DNA of 64,000 bases from Tepidanaerobacteraceae bacterium. GTDB taxonomy: Bacteria; Bacillota; Thermosediminibacteria; Thermosediminibacterales; Thermosediminibacteraceae. Every line of letters starts with the position of its first letter. Within the stretch, counting starts at the first letter, position 1. Shown here piece by piece: positions 36,294 to 45,145 of the stretch. The stretch covers positions 1 to 64,000 of the forward strand of contig JASUSP010000001.1 in assembly GCA_030446005.1 (NCBI GenBank), in the 5' to 3' direction. The position numbers and the translations under genes were made by a program. The notes under the pieces are model-generated. The model did not search any database and was not told the DNA's origin. It saw only the letters and a program-made list of their open reading frames with translations.

Positions 36294-37592
36294 CTACCTG
36301 CCTAAAACTTTAACCGACATTATCGCTTTTGCAATCAAATCTCCGCCGCCAATAAGACTTATCTCTACCTTCCCGGACCTTCTTCCTATTTCGATAATAT
36401 CTGCCTTTATTTCTATCTCTTCATCCAACTGTACCGAACCTGAAAAGTAAACCGTAAAGCTGTCGGGGATAACCTCTGGCCGCTTTTTGCTTCTAAATGC
36501 ATTGATGCCAGCGTTGACCATGGCGTTAATCAGAGAACTGTGACTTGGGACTCCATAAGGGCTCAACATAACTGGTCCTGTCTTGCCCTGAAGTCGCACT
36601 CCACTTTCGGTTTTAAATACATTGAAGTGGTCCATAATCAGGCTATCCACCGTTTCTGCAATCTGCGGCTGAAGGCTCAAACTGCGAAAAGCCTTTATGG
36701 TGTCCTGGCGGCTTATAACTCCTATAAGCTTTTTATCCTCTACTACGGGGATGAGCTCGATTCCTTCCCAGACCATGAGATGGGCTGCATGTGCTACCGG
36801 TGTTTCAGGACCCACCGTTATGGGGTCTTTCGTCATCGCTTCCCTTATCGATACTTCATCTTTTAAATCAGCCACATCGTTGGTCGTAACTATGCCTATT
36901 ACCTCGTTCTCACCGTTAATAACAGGAAACCTGCTGTGGCGGGTAGCTCTTACCAATTTTTTCCAATCGCCTACTGTTGCCTTTTCATCGAGATAATAAG
37001 GGTCTTCAACCATAACGTCCCTTACCCTTACCACATCCTTCCTCAACAGCCTGGTAAAGATGGCCCTGTTTATTATGGTGGCCACCGTAAAAGTATCATA
37101 GGGCGATGTGATGAGCGGCATCCCCTTTTCATCTGCCAGTCTCACCACATCTTCTTCGGCTTTAAATCCACCGGTAATGAGAACCGCAGCCCCCATAGTC
37201 AGCGAAAGGAGCTGAGCTTCCTTTCTATTACCTACAATTAACAAATCTCCCGGCTCGATGTACTGTCGCATTTCATTCACTTCCATAGCCCCTATGAGAA
37301 ACTTTTTAAGAGGCTTATGAAGGCCTGAAGTTCCTCCAATTACGCTGCCGTCTACTATATTGACCACTTCGGCATACGTCAGTTTCTCTATATTTTCTTC
37401 ATCAGTCTGCTCTATTCGTATAGTTCCTATCCTCGGTATAGTTGAGACAAGACCTTTAAGCTGAGCATCTTTTATGGCTCGGTATGCAGTGCCCTCACTG
37501 ACATTTAGTTCTTGTGCAAGCTGCCTCACCGATATTTTCGAGCCTACTTTTAGGTTTTTGATATATTTTATTATCTTATCGTGTTTTGTCAT
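36294..37592 (-). CDS. CBS/DRTGG-domain transcriptional regulator (YtoI-like)
   Basis: The domain order is clear. An N-terminal winged helix (1-60, SVRQLAQELNVSEGTAYRAIKD) is followed by a DRTGG domain (about 70-185), two CBS domains (about 190-310, each of the RFPVINGENEVIGIVT kind), and a C-terminal hot-dog thioesterase-like domain (about 320-430). This is the layout of B. subtilis YtoI. CBS pairs usually bind adenine nucleotides, so the protein may tie gene expression to energy state. Its targets are unknown. It sits directly upstream of dnaE. Confidence 0.88.
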   Translation of the reverse strand: MTKHDKIIKYIKNLKVGSKISVRQLAQELNVSEGTAYRAIKDAQLKGLVSTIPRIGTIRIEQTDEENIEKLTYAEVVNIVDGSVIGGTSGLHKPLKKFLIGAMEVNEMRQYIEPGDLLIVGNRKEAQLLSLTMGAAVLITGGFKAEEDVVRLADEKGMPLITSPYDTFTVATIINRAIFTRLLRKDVVRVRDVMVEDPYYLDEKATVGDWKKLVRATRHSRFPVINGENEVIGIVTTNDVADLKDEVSIREAMTKDPITVGPETPVAHAAHLMVWEGIELIPVVEDKKLIGVISRQDTIKAFRSLSLQPQIAETVDSLIMDHFNVFKTESGVRLQGKTGPVMLSPYGVPSHSSLINAMVNAGINAFRSKKRPEVIPDSFTVYFSGSVQLDEEIEIKADIIEIGRRSGKVEISLIGGGDLIAKAIMSVKVLGR

Positions 37593-37639
37593 AAATATTC
37601 CCCCGCCGGAGGTTTTTATTAAGCCCCGGCCATTAAAAA

Positions 37640-37906
37640 TTATTCTTCACCGAATCTGCTCTCTACAAGCTCGACCAAGGCCTCTACCGCATCCTTTTCA
37701 TCTTCACCCTGAGCCAAAATAGTAATAGTTGTCCCCTGACTTACTGCCAGCGACATCACGCCCATTATGCTCTTAGCATTCACTTTTTTGCCTTCTTTTT
37801 CAACAAAAATCTCCGATTTAAATTTATTGGCAGTTTGAACAAACATAGCTGCAGGCCTTGCGTGTAAGCCTGTCTTATTTTTTACAACTATCGTTTTTTC
37901 GTACAT
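37640..37906 (-). CDS. ptsH: Phosphocarrier protein HPr
   Basis: This 88-residue HPr keeps both regulatory sites. His15 in GLHARPA receives phosphate from enzyme I, and Ser46 in NAKSIMGVM is the target of HPr kinase, which is encoded at about 55-56 kb. In Bacillus the gene at this locus is crh, which lacks His15; here the histidine is present, so this is a true HPr. It overlaps whiA by one base. HPr-Ser-P would act with CcpA in catabolite control. Confidence 0.95.
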   Translation of the reverse strand: MYEKTIVVKNKTGLHARPAAMFVQTANKFKSEIFVEKEGKKVNAKSIMGVMSLAVSQGTTITILAQGEDEKDAVEALVELVESRFGEE

Positions 37907-38877
37907 TATAATTCTTCCTCCTTTTTGGATTTGATTTTTTCTGCAAATTCCTCTAATTTTTTCAGGCGATGGTTTACCCCCGATTTGCCTAAAGGCGGCG
38001 TCATCAACTGTCCTAGTTCCTTAAGGCTTAAATCAGGGTGTTTTACCCTGAGCTCAGCTATTTGCTTGAGCCCAAAAGGTAGATGTTCATAAACCCCACT
38101 TTTTTTTAAATAATTTATCATTTCAATTTGGCGGATGGCTGCATCCACAGTTTTATTCAGGTTTGCGGTTTCGCAGTTGACGAGGCGGTTTACGCTGTTT
38201 CGCATCTCTTTTAAAACCCTGATGTCTTCAAATTTCAGCAAGCTTTCGCTAGCACCTATCAATCCCAGCAGGTCCCGGATATCATCGCCATTTTTAAGAT
38301 ATACCACAAAAGCATCTTTTCGCGCCGCTACCCGGGCATTTAATCCAAAACTATTTATAAGTTTTGCAAGGGACTCGGCCTGGACCCTGCTCACGGCTAC
38401 GAATTCTAAATGATATGGTCCCTTAGGGTCGCTGATTGACCCGCTACCCAAAAAAGCACCCCGCAAGTATGCTTTTTTGCAGCACCGTTTTCTTATGAGC
38501 TCTGATTTAATATTGTCCTTTATATAGAACCTTTCCTTTTTTAAAAGTATACCAATTTTTTCTAAAAAGTCACCCATATCAGATGAGCTGGCAGTCACTT
38601 CGTACAAATTATGCTTTTTCATTTTTTCCTTTAAAACCACTATTTCCACTTCGGCCTCGATGAACTTTTTTAAAAGCTGTATAAACCTTCTCGCTGTAGA
38701 GGCGCTCTCCGTAGTTATCTTTATATTGATAGTTCTACCGCCACCAGTTATCTGAATACTGCCGCTCATCCTAACAATTGCGGCAAGTTCCGCTAGCTCG
38801 CAATCCCTTTCCGCCGAAATTCGTGAAAGTTCATCCTTCACTTCCGACGAAAATGACAACACCGCCACCCGCCTCAC
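37906..38877 (-). CDS. whiA: WhiA DNA-binding regulator
   Basis: WhiA joins a degenerate LAGLIDADG homing-endonuclease fold (YLRGAFLGSGSISDPKG) to a C-terminal helix-turn-helix (LKELGQLMTPPLGKSGVNHRLKKL). In Streptomyces it controls sporulation; in Bacillus it affects cell division. The full 323-residue frame starts at ATG 38877. Family proteins usually begin near SFSSEVKDEL, so the TTG at 38859 is an alternative start. It belongs to the rapZ-yvcK-whiA-ptsH operon. Confidence 0.94.
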   Translation of the reverse strand: MRRVAVLSFSSEVKDELSRISAERDCELAELAAIVRMSGSIQITGGGRTINIKITTESASTARRFIQLLKKFIEAEVEIVVLKEKMKKHNLYEVTASSSDMGDFLEKIGILLKKERFYIKDNIKSELIRKRCCKKAYLRGAFLGSGSISDPKGPYHLEFVAVSRVQAESLAKLINSFGLNARVAARKDAFVVYLKNGDDIRDLLGLIGASESLLKFEDIRVLKEMRNSVNRLVNCETANLNKTVDAAIRQIEMINYLKKSGVYEHLPFGLKQIAELRVKHPDLSLKELGQLMTPPLGKSGVNHRLKKLEEFAEKIKSKKEEEL

Positions 38878-38895
38878 GATATAATGCTTTGTTCT

Positions 38896-39834
38896 TTATT
38901 TTATTATATCTATTATTACTTTGGCAAGCTTTATCGGATCGTGCCTTACCACGTCCGCAAAACCTAATAATTCCCCGTAAATCACCTTGCAGCCCAATTC
39001 CTTAATATTTTCTTCATCGCATGTCACGGGGCAAGCTCCGTCTGCCAAGTATCTCAAAAGTATGTGTTCCGGAATTTTTTCGGCATTAACGACTACATAT
39101 TCTATCAAATTGTTCCCTGCGTGCTCAATAATAGTTTTTACGTGGTCGAAGGCAGTATATCCATCAGTTTCCCCGGGTTGCGTCATCACGTTGACCACAA
39201 AAATTTTTTTCGCTCTAGAACTCCTAACAGCATTAGCCAGATCTTTAATGAGAAGGTTCGGCAGTATACTTGTATAAAGGCTCCCGGGGCCTATGATGAC
39301 CGCATCTGCCCTCTCTATCGCCTCCAAGGCCTCTGGTAGCGGTTTTGCATCCTCTGGAATAATTCGTATTCTTTTAATCTTTCGCCTTATCTTAGGGATC
39401 TTCGATTCACCCTTTATTACTGTGCCGTCTTCAAATTCGGCTGCAAGTATTACGTCGCTGATAGTAGAAGGCAAAACCTGCCCACTTACCGCCAGCACCT
39501 TGCTTGATTCCTTTATCGCCAGCTCAAAATCCCCAAGTATTTCCGTCATCGCCGCCAAAAACAAATTGCCGAAGCTGTGCCCTTTAAGCGAACCCGCATT
39601 GAATCGGTACTGGAAAAGTTTTTCCATCAGGGGTTCCGTATTCGCTAAAGCCAAAAGGCAGTTTCTTATATCACCAGGCGGCAACATCTTCAGTTCATCC
39701 CTCAAAATCCCAGAACTACCTCCATCGTCGGCAACCGTTACTATTGCAGTAATGTTTTTGGTGTACCGTTTTAATCCCCTGAGCAGATTGGGAAGGCCTG
39801 TTCCACCCCCTATTGCAACTACATTATAGTTCAT
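38896..39834 (-). CDS. glmR: GlmR/YvcK, UDP-GlcNAc-binding regulator
   Basis: This 312-residue UPF0052/CofD-like protein carries VAIGGGTGLPNLLRGLK at the N-terminus, ADDGGSSGILRDEL, and VIIGPGSLYTSILPNLL. In Bacillus GlmR binds UDP-N-acetylglucosamine and stimulates GlmS, which matters for growth on gluconeogenic carbon. The start codon shares a base with the rapZ stop. It is in the standard rapZ-glmR-whiA order. Confidence 0.94.
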   Translation of the reverse strand: MNYNVVAIGGGTGLPNLLRGLKRYTKNITAIVTVADDGGSSGILRDELKMLPPGDIRNCLLALANTEPLMEKLFQYRFNAGSLKGHSFGNLFLAAMTEILGDFELAIKESSKVLAVSGQVLPSTISDVILAAEFEDGTVIKGESKIPKIRRKIKRIRIIPEDAKPLPEALEAIERADAVIIGPGSLYTSILPNLLIKDLANAVRSSRAKKIFVVNVMTQPGETDGYTAFDHVKTIIEHAGNNLIEYVVVNAEKIPEHILLRYLADGACPVTCDEENIKELGCKVIYGELLGFADVVRHDPIKLAKVIIDIIK

Positions 39835-40709
39835 TACGCTCCCCCCTCGCTACCGCTCTCATCTCTGTGTTCTACTATTACTTTATGACCTTCTTTTCTC
39901 AAAAGACTTGAAAGTTCATTGACTATGGCCACAGACCTGTGCCTTCCACCGGTACATCCTACGGCAATCACGAGCTGAGATTTCCCTTCCCGGATATAGC
40001 ACGGGATGAGAAACTTTAAAAGGTCGGTAAGTTTTTCCAGAAACTTTTGGCTCTCGGGACAGTTTATTACAAACTCCCTTACCCTGGGATCATTTCCGGA
40101 AAGCATCCTGAGTTCATCCACGTAGAACGGATTTGGTAAAAACCTCACGTCAAAAACCAGGTCTGCGTCCAGGGGCAAGCCTTGTTTAAACCCGAAAGAA
40201 ACCAGGTTAATCAAAAGACCCGTTTCCTTTTCTGTCTCGATAAATCTTCTCACTATCTCTTCCTTAAGCTGGGCAGGAGTTTTATAGGAGGTGTCAATGA
40301 TTACGTTGGAAGTGGCTTTCAGGGGCTCAAGCTTTTTCCTTTCCAGATTTATCCCATCAATTATCCTTCTTTCAGGCGCCAGTGGGTGACGGCGGCGGCT
40401 TTCCTTGTAGCGTTTTATCAAAACTTCGTCGGAAGCATCGAGGAATAAAATCTCATACGAATAGCCAATGTTTTTTAAGCTTTTTAAACTCTCGAAAAGA
40501 TGGTCGAAAAAATCGCCCCCTCTTATGTCTATGACAAGCGCTATTTTGTTTTTTCTCGTCTGACGACACAGCTCGGCAAATTTTGGTATTAGCGCAGGAG
40601 GCAGGTTATCTACGCAAAAATATCCATGGTCCTCAAATATCCGAAGGGCCAGAGTTCTGCCAGCTCCTGAAAGTCCCGTTATAATTATAAATCTCGCGTC
40701 TTCCTCCAT
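39834..40709 (-). CDS. rapZ: RapZ/YvcJ nucleotide-binding adapter
   Basis: This P-loop protein binds small RNAs or UDP-GlcNAc signals. The N-terminal loop reads [11 protein letters not shown], with arginine where most relatives have lysine. The C-terminal [16 protein letters not shown] motif is intact, as are FVDNLPPAL-type and DRRR-like segments ([10 protein letters not shown]). The start is set at ATG 40709, where GGAGGAG precedes it; a frame open to 40724 overlaps the ribosome site. The gene starts inside the last codons of the PHP gene. The Lys-to-Arg change may weaken nucleotide hydrolysis. Confidence 0.92.
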   Translation of the reverse strand: MEEDARFIIITGLSGAGRTLALRIFEDHGYFCVDNLPPALIPKFAELCRQTRKNKIALVIDIRGGDFFDHLFESLKSLKNIGYSYEILFLDASDEVLIKRYKESRRRHPLAPERRIIDGINLERKKLEPLKATSNVIIDTSYKTPAQLKEEIVRRFIETEKETGLLINLVSFGFKQGLPLDADLVFDVRFLPNPFYVDELRMLSGNDPRVREFVINCPESQKFLEKLTDLLKFLIPCYIREGKSQLVIAVGCTGGRHRSVAIVNELSSLLRKEGHKVIVEHRDESGSEGGA

Positions 40710-41455
40710 AAAATCTCCTCCCAATTTGCATTTGCGTTAATTATATCTTCCTCGGTAAGTCCCCCCTTAATGGCAATTTCTATTCCTCTTTCCATTTCCC
40801 CTACCTTTTCAGGAGAATGGGCATCGCTGCCGATGACAAACTTAACGCCATAGCTTTTTGCAATCCTCACGTATCCTTGTGTCATATACCCGTGACCAGC
40901 GTTTATTTCCATAGCGGTACCGCAGGATGCTGCGGCATCAGCTAGAGCAGCCGTATCTATCGGAACGTGAAGTCCAGGGTGGGTAATTATATGCACTCTG
41001 TAATTTTTTAGAACATTTATCAAAGCCCGGGTATTCTGCTCTATCACCTTCGACTTCAATTTAATTATCCTTTTGGCAGCAAAATTTTCAAAAAAAATAT
41101 GGCAGAAGTCCTTTAAAGACCTACACCACACCATCGGATGAAGTCCAACCATAACGTAATCCAGCTCGTTCAGCAATTTTTCGGGCAGGTCAAGTTTTCC
41201 GTCGACGCTTATTACGTTGGCTTCGCAACCAAAAAGTATTTTGATATTTGTGTACTTACCTCGTAAGTCTTCTATTTCCTTTTTCATTTTTTTAAAATCG
41301 TCAAGGGTAGGGCCGATGCCTATATTGGCAGGACCATGTTCGGATATTCCTATGGCCTTCAGACCTTTTTTTATCGCCGCTTTTACGTTGTCCTCTATAC
41401 TTCCGCATCCGTGGCTGTAACGAGTATGAGTATGAAAATCGGCCAATATTCTCAT
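40685..41455 (-). CDS. PHP-domain phosphoesterase (YcdX-like), first copy
   Basis: This 256-residue metal-dependent PHP protein has [11 protein letters not shown] at the N-terminus, [23 protein letters not shown] and the final [11 protein letters not shown], giving the usual set of His/Asp/Glu metal ligands. The family removes phosphate from small substrates; the substrate here is unknown. It is the first gene of the rapZ-glmR-whiA-ptsH operon and follows a clear promoter. A second copy of the same family lies at 53.3-54.0 kb beside hprK. Confidence 0.88.
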   Translation of the reverse strand: MRILADFHTHTRYSHGCGSIEDNVKAAIKKGLKAIGISEHGPANIGIGPTLDDFKKMKKEIEDLRGKYTNIKILFGCEANVISVDGKLDLPEKLLNELDYVMVGLHPMVWCRSLKDFCHIFFENFAAKRIIKLKSKVIEQNTRALINVLKNYRVHIITHPGLHVPIDTAALADAAASCGTAMEINAGHGYMTQGYVRIAKSYGVKFVIGSDAHSPEKVGEMERGIEIAIKGGLTEEDIINANANWEEILWRKTRDL

Positions 41456-41476
41456 CGACTTTTCCTCCTTTGAAAT

Positions 41477-41505
41477 AGTATAATATAATTTGTAATCGCC
41501 TTCAA
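41477..41505 (-). promoter_or_regulatory. Promoter of the PHP-rapZ-glmR-whiA-ptsH operon
   Basis: On the minus strand, TTGAAG (41500-41505) and TATACT (41477-41482) are spaced 17 bp. The start codon of the PHP gene lies about 20 bp downstream, behind AAAGGAGG, so the leader is very short. Confidence 0.7.
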
Positions 41506-41539
41506 TTTAAGTTTTTGCAAAGTTGTGGGAGATGATTTT

Positions 41540-42256
41540 ATGAAGGTGATACTTTTTGATTTAGACGGCACCCTGCTTCCGCTGGACACCGACGAATTCA
41601 TAGAAAATTATATGAAAATGCTCTCTTTGGAAATGAAAGCCCTGATACCTCCAGACCTTTTCGTAAAGAAGCTTTGGGATTCGACCTATGCCATGATTAA
41701 CAACACGGACCCTGGAAAGACCAACAAGGAAGTCTTCTGGGAGAATTTTTTTGAAGGCATTGAATGTGAAAGAGAACCGGTGCTCTCCAAAATAGAGGAT
41801 TTTTATAAGAATAAATTTCCCGAACTTAAGAAAGTGATGAAGCAAAATCCCGTATCCTACAGCATCCTAAAGGAAGCCGAAAGTCTGGGCTTCGAACTTG
41901 TTATAGCCACTAACCCCATCTTCCCCGAAATAGCCATTCGCGAAAGGCTTCGCTGGATAAATGCCGAAAACTTCAGCTTTAAACTCATCACTACTTATGA
42001 AAACATGCATTTTACTAAACCCCGGCTGGAATATTATGAAGAGATTTTAAGCATAATAGGCAAAGCTCCAGAAGAATGCCTGATGGTGGGAAACGATGTG
42101 GAAGAAGATTTAATAGCATCCAAGTTGGGCATAAAAACCTTTCTTGTCACCGATTACATAATAAATAGAAAGGGCATAGAACCGAAGCCGGATTATGCCG
42201 GCTCTTTGAAAGATCTGCTTCATTTCATAAAAAATACGGGAGGGAGGCCGCATTGA
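41540..42256 (+). CDS. HAD-superfamily hydrolase
   Basis: This HAD phosphatase-like protein has motif I as LFDLDGTLLP with the two catalytic aspartates, motif II in VIATNPI, and motif III/IV in PEECLMVGNDVEEDLIASKLG. A helical cap lies between residues 15 and 90. The substrate is not evident. I place the start at ATG 41540, eight bases after GGGAG; a GTG at 41525 would place the ribosome site inside the gene. It overlaps the next gene by four bases and heads a three-gene plus-strand operon. Confidence 0.85.
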   Translation: MKVILFDLDGTLLPLDTDEFIENYMKMLSLEMKALIPPDLFVKKLWDSTYAMINNTDPGKTNKEVFWENFFEGIECEREPVLSKIEDFYKNKFPELKKVMKQNPVSYSILKEAESLGFELVIATNPIFPEIAIRERLRWINAENFSFKLITTYENMHFTKPRLEYYEEILSIIGKAPEECLMVGNDVEEDLIASKLGIKTFLVTDYIINRKGIEPKPDYAGSLKDLLHFIKNTGGRPH

Positions 42257-42591
42257 ACGTATACGATGCAGCCCACGAACTTGCAAGGGCTCTTTCCCGC
42301 TCTCAGGAATACCTGGAACTTAAAGCAGCAACCGAAGAACTGAAAAAAGACTCTAAGGCGGAAGAAATGCTAAGGGACCTTAAGGCGAAGCAACTTGAAG
42401 TGGAAGCCTTAAAGCTTTCAGGCCGGCCCACTGAAGAAGCAGAAAGGCAACTTCAAAACCTCTACGACATAGTTTCGCACCATTCGCTGATAAAGAAATA
42501 TCTCGAGGCAGAGCAGAGGTTTTTCATCCTAATGTCCGACATTCAGAAAATCATCGCAAAAGCTGTAGACCTGGATTTAGACGGGAGGTAA
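42253..42591 (+). CDS. YlbF/YmcA-family protein
   Basis: This 112-residue all-helical protein of the Com_YlbF family has YDAAHELARALSRSQEYLEL and KKYLEAEQRFFILMSDIQKII. In Bacillus, YlbF and YmcA with YaaT form an Fe-S complex that directs RNase Y cleavage and affects competence, biofilm and sporulation. No cysteine set for Fe-S is obvious here. It is translationally coupled to the HAD gene and followed within five bases by an RNA methyltransferase, consistent with an RNA-related role. Confidence 0.85.
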   Translation: MNVYDAAHELARALSRSQEYLELKAATEELKKDSKAEEMLRDLKAKQLEVEALKLSGRPTEEAERQLQNLYDIVSHHSLIKKYLEAEQRFFILMSDIQKIIAKAVDLDLDGR

Positions 42592-42595
42592 AAAA

Positions 42596-43771
42596 TTGGC
42601 CAAAGTAATTTTGACCCCTCACCGAAAAAAGCGAATAGAAAAGGGACATCCCTGGGTTTTCAAAACCGAGATAGAAAAAATCGAGGGAAATTACAGCCCT
42701 GGCGACCTAGTGGAAGTATACGACTTTAAAGGTAAATTTCTGGGCAGGGGCTACATAAATCCCCTGTCGCAAATAACCGTGAGAATTTTGACGAGGAACA
42801 AAGATGAGGAGATCGACAGAAATTTTTTCAAAAAAAGGATAGAGGACGCCTTCGAATACCGGCAAAAATTGGGATTTAAAGGGAGTTTCAGGCTGGTTTA
42901 CGGGGAAGCTGATTTTCTGCCGGCCCTCATAGTCGACAAATTCGAAGACGTATTCGTAATTCAAACACTGGCTCTGGGTATGGAGCGGTTCAAAGATGTC
43001 ATCGTGGATATCCTCCGAGAAATGTTCCAACCCCGTGGAATTTACGAGAGAAACGACGTTCCCGTCCGTGAATTGGAGGGGCTGCCTCTCACGAAAGGTT
43101 GTCTGTATGGAAACGTCCCTGAAAAAATCCTCATAGAAGAAAACGGCCTAAAACTTTACGTCGACGTCATAAACGGCCAGAAAACCGGCTACTTTTTCGA
43201 CCAAAAGGAGAACCGCCTCGCCATAGGGCCCTTCGTAAAAGGCGCCGAAGTTCTGGAGTGTTTCTGTTACACCGGTTCTTTTGCCTTATCCGCTGCCCGT
43301 TTCGGTGCTAAAAAAGTCATCGCCTTTGATTCATCCAGTGAAGCCGTAGAACTTGCCAGGGAAAACGCCGCCTTGAACGGCTTTGAAGGCATCATAGAAT
43401 TTCACGAAGGGAACGCTTTTGACGTTTTGAGGCACTTTTACAAGAGCGGAAAAAAGTTCGATGTGGTCATACTGGACCCCCCTGCTTTTGCCAAAAATAA
43501 ACAAGCCTTAGAAGGCGCTATAAGAGGGTACAAGGAAATAAATTTAAGAGGTCTAAAAATTTTAAAACCCGGAGGATTTCTAATCACCTCGTCATGTTCC
43601 CACCATGTGGATGAAGACCTGTTCTGGGAAATAATAGAGTCAGCTGCCTGGGATGCGCACGTTACCCTCAGGGTTATAGAAACCCGAACCCAGGCAAAAG
43701 ACCATCCTATTCTTGCTGCCTCAAATGAAACTAGGTACCTGAAATTTTTCATGCTCCAGGTAATTAAATGA
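42596..43771 (+). CDS. Class I SAM-dependent rRNA methyltransferase (RlmI-like)
   Basis: The N-terminal PUA domain (1-75, GHPWVFKTEIEKIEG) would bind RNA. A Rossmann methyltransferase domain follows, with GYFFDQKENR, VLECFCYTGSFALSAARFG, VILDPPAFAKNK and SSCSHHVDEDLF. The DPPAF motif and PUA domain place it with RlmI/RlmK-type 23S rRNA cytosine-C5 methyltransferases. The TTG start follows GGGAGG. The 391-residue length is normal. It ends at a shared terminator facing mgtE. Confidence 0.9.
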   Translation: MAKVILTPHRKKRIEKGHPWVFKTEIEKIEGNYSPGDLVEVYDFKGKFLGRGYINPLSQITVRILTRNKDEEIDRNFFKKRIEDAFEYRQKLGFKGSFRLVYGEADFLPALIVDKFEDVFVIQTLALGMERFKDVIVDILREMFQPRGIYERNDVPVRELEGLPLTKGCLYGNVPEKILIEENGLKLYVDVINGQKTGYFFDQKENRLAIGPFVKGAEVLECFCYTGSFALSAARFGAKKVIAFDSSSEAVELARENAALNGFEGIIEFHEGNAFDVLRHFYKSGKKFDVVILDPPAFAKNKQALEGAIRGYKEINLRGLKILKPGGFLITSSCSHHVDEDLFWEIIESAAWDAHVTLRVIETRTQAKDHPILAASNETRYLKFFMLQVIK

Positions 43772-43796
43772 CCCCTGCCTTGGAGGCAGGGGTTTT
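43770..43796. terminator. Bidirectional terminator between the methyltransferase and mgtE
   Basis: ACCCCTGCC and GGCAGGGGT pair perfectly around a five-base loop. T-rich sequence follows on the plus strand. It serves the plus-strand operon and probably the facing mgtE transcript. Confidence 0.85.
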
Positions 43797-43799
43797 GTT

Positions 43800-45143
43800 T
43801 TACAATCTCAAAATTAGCCTAGCCGTGCTGAAATATACAAGAAGCCCTATTACATCGAGGAGCGTAGTCACGAAAGGCCCCGAAGTCACTGCAGGGTCGC
43901 GTCCGAGTTTATTCCACATCAAAGGTATGAAAGTGCCCAAAAAAGCCGCGATGGTGAGATTCAGAGCCATGGACAACCCGATTACCAGCCCCAAAGCGGG
44001 AGCACCCTGCCACAAATATGCTATGGCAGCCACAATCGCACCGTTAACCAGTCCCAATATTGCCCCCACGCCACTTTCCCTCAGTACATTTTTCCATATT
44101 AAAAGAGGCTCGATTTGTCCTGTGGCAAGACCTCTTACCACTATTGCTGCCGATTGGGTGCCCACGTTACCACCCATATCCATCAAGAGCGGAATGAAAA
44201 ACGACAATGCTACCACTGCCTGCAGTGTTTCTGAAAAATTTTTTATAACGTTTCCTGATACAATTTCCCCGAAAAGGGCGACCAATATCCATGGCAACCT
44301 CCTGCGTGCCCTAAAAAGTGGCGAACTTTTTTCCGGAGCTATTTCTTCCGATGCCCCCGCCATTTTGAGAATGTCCTCGGTAGCCTCTTCTTGGGCTGCA
44401 TCCATAACATCATCGAAAGTTACAATGCCTAAAAGAACGTTATTTTCATCCACCACCGGCAGGGCCAGAAACCCGTACTTCGCCATAAGTCTTATTACTT
44501 CTTCCTGGTCCTGAGTTGCAAAGACCTTTTTTACATCGGTATACATTATTTCCGAAAGAGGCGTATCTGGTTCGGAAAGCACTAGGTCCCTAAGTGAGAG
44601 GACTCCCAGTAATTTGCCGCCGTCATCCACGACGTAGACGTAATATATCATTTCAGCATCCGGAGCGATTTCTGCCAATTTGTCCAAGGCTTCCTTTGCC
44701 TTCATATCTTTCGGAAAAGCTATGAACTCGGTGGTCATTCTACCGCCGGCAGTGTTTTCATCGTATAAAAGCAGGGACCTTATCTCGTTTTGTTCCTGCT
44801 GGTGCATAATATGCAAGAATTTCTGGCGTGCGCTTTCGGGCAGCATCCCCAGATAATCGGCCACATCATCGGTCGACATCTCTTTCAGCAAAAGAGCAGC
44901 TTCTTCCGGTGCTATGTGAGTTAGAATGAAAGTTACTTTTTCGGGCTCTAGTTCTTCCAGTACATCCCTGGCGGTTCCGAATTCCAATTTTTTGAAAAGC
45001 TCAAGACATTCCTGGGACTCGAGGTCGGAAAATAGCTCGGCTATGTCGACGGGGTGGCTATCTTTTAAAATTTCCACTACTTTTATAAAATTGCCTTCTC
45101 TTAAAAGCTGTTTGATTTCGTTTGAATTCAAACTGGTGCCCAT
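43800..45143 (-). CDS. mgtE: Magnesium transporter MgtE, second copy
   Basis: This 447-residue MgtE has an N-terminal superhelical domain (about 1-125), a CBS pair (about 130-255) that closes the channel when Mg2+ is high, and a five-helix membrane domain from about 285. The signature segments PLLMDMGGNVGTQSA and TSGPFVTTLLDVIGLLVYF line the ion path. It follows a close paralogue by only two bases, so the two are coexpressed. They may form homodimers with different affinity, or a heterodimer; this is not known. Confidence 0.95.
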   Translation of the reverse strand: MGTSLNSNEIKQLLREGNFIKVVEILKDSHPVDIAELFSDLESQECLELFKKLEFGTARDVLEELEPEKVTFILTHIAPEEAALLLKEMSTDDVADYLGMLPESARQKFLHIMHQQEQNEIRSLLLYDENTAGGRMTTEFIAFPKDMKAKEALDKLAEIAPDAEMIYYVYVVDDGGKLLGVLSLRDLVLSEPDTPLSEIMYTDVKKVFATQDQEEVIRLMAKYGFLALPVVDENNVLLGIVTFDDVMDAAQEEATEDILKMAGASEEIAPEKSSPLFRARRRLPWILVALFGEIVSGNVIKNFSETLQAVVALSFFIPLLMDMGGNVGTQSAAIVVRGLATGQIEPLLIWKNVLRESGVGAILGLVNGAIVAAIAYLWQGAPALGLVIGLSMALNLTIAAFLGTFIPLMWNKLGRDPAVTSGPFVTTLLDVIGLLVYFSTARLILRL

Positions 45144-45145
45144 TG

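Noticed and set aside
37640-37906. Crh instead of HPr at the whiA locus
   Set aside because: The catalytic His15 is present, so the protein is HPr and not Crh.
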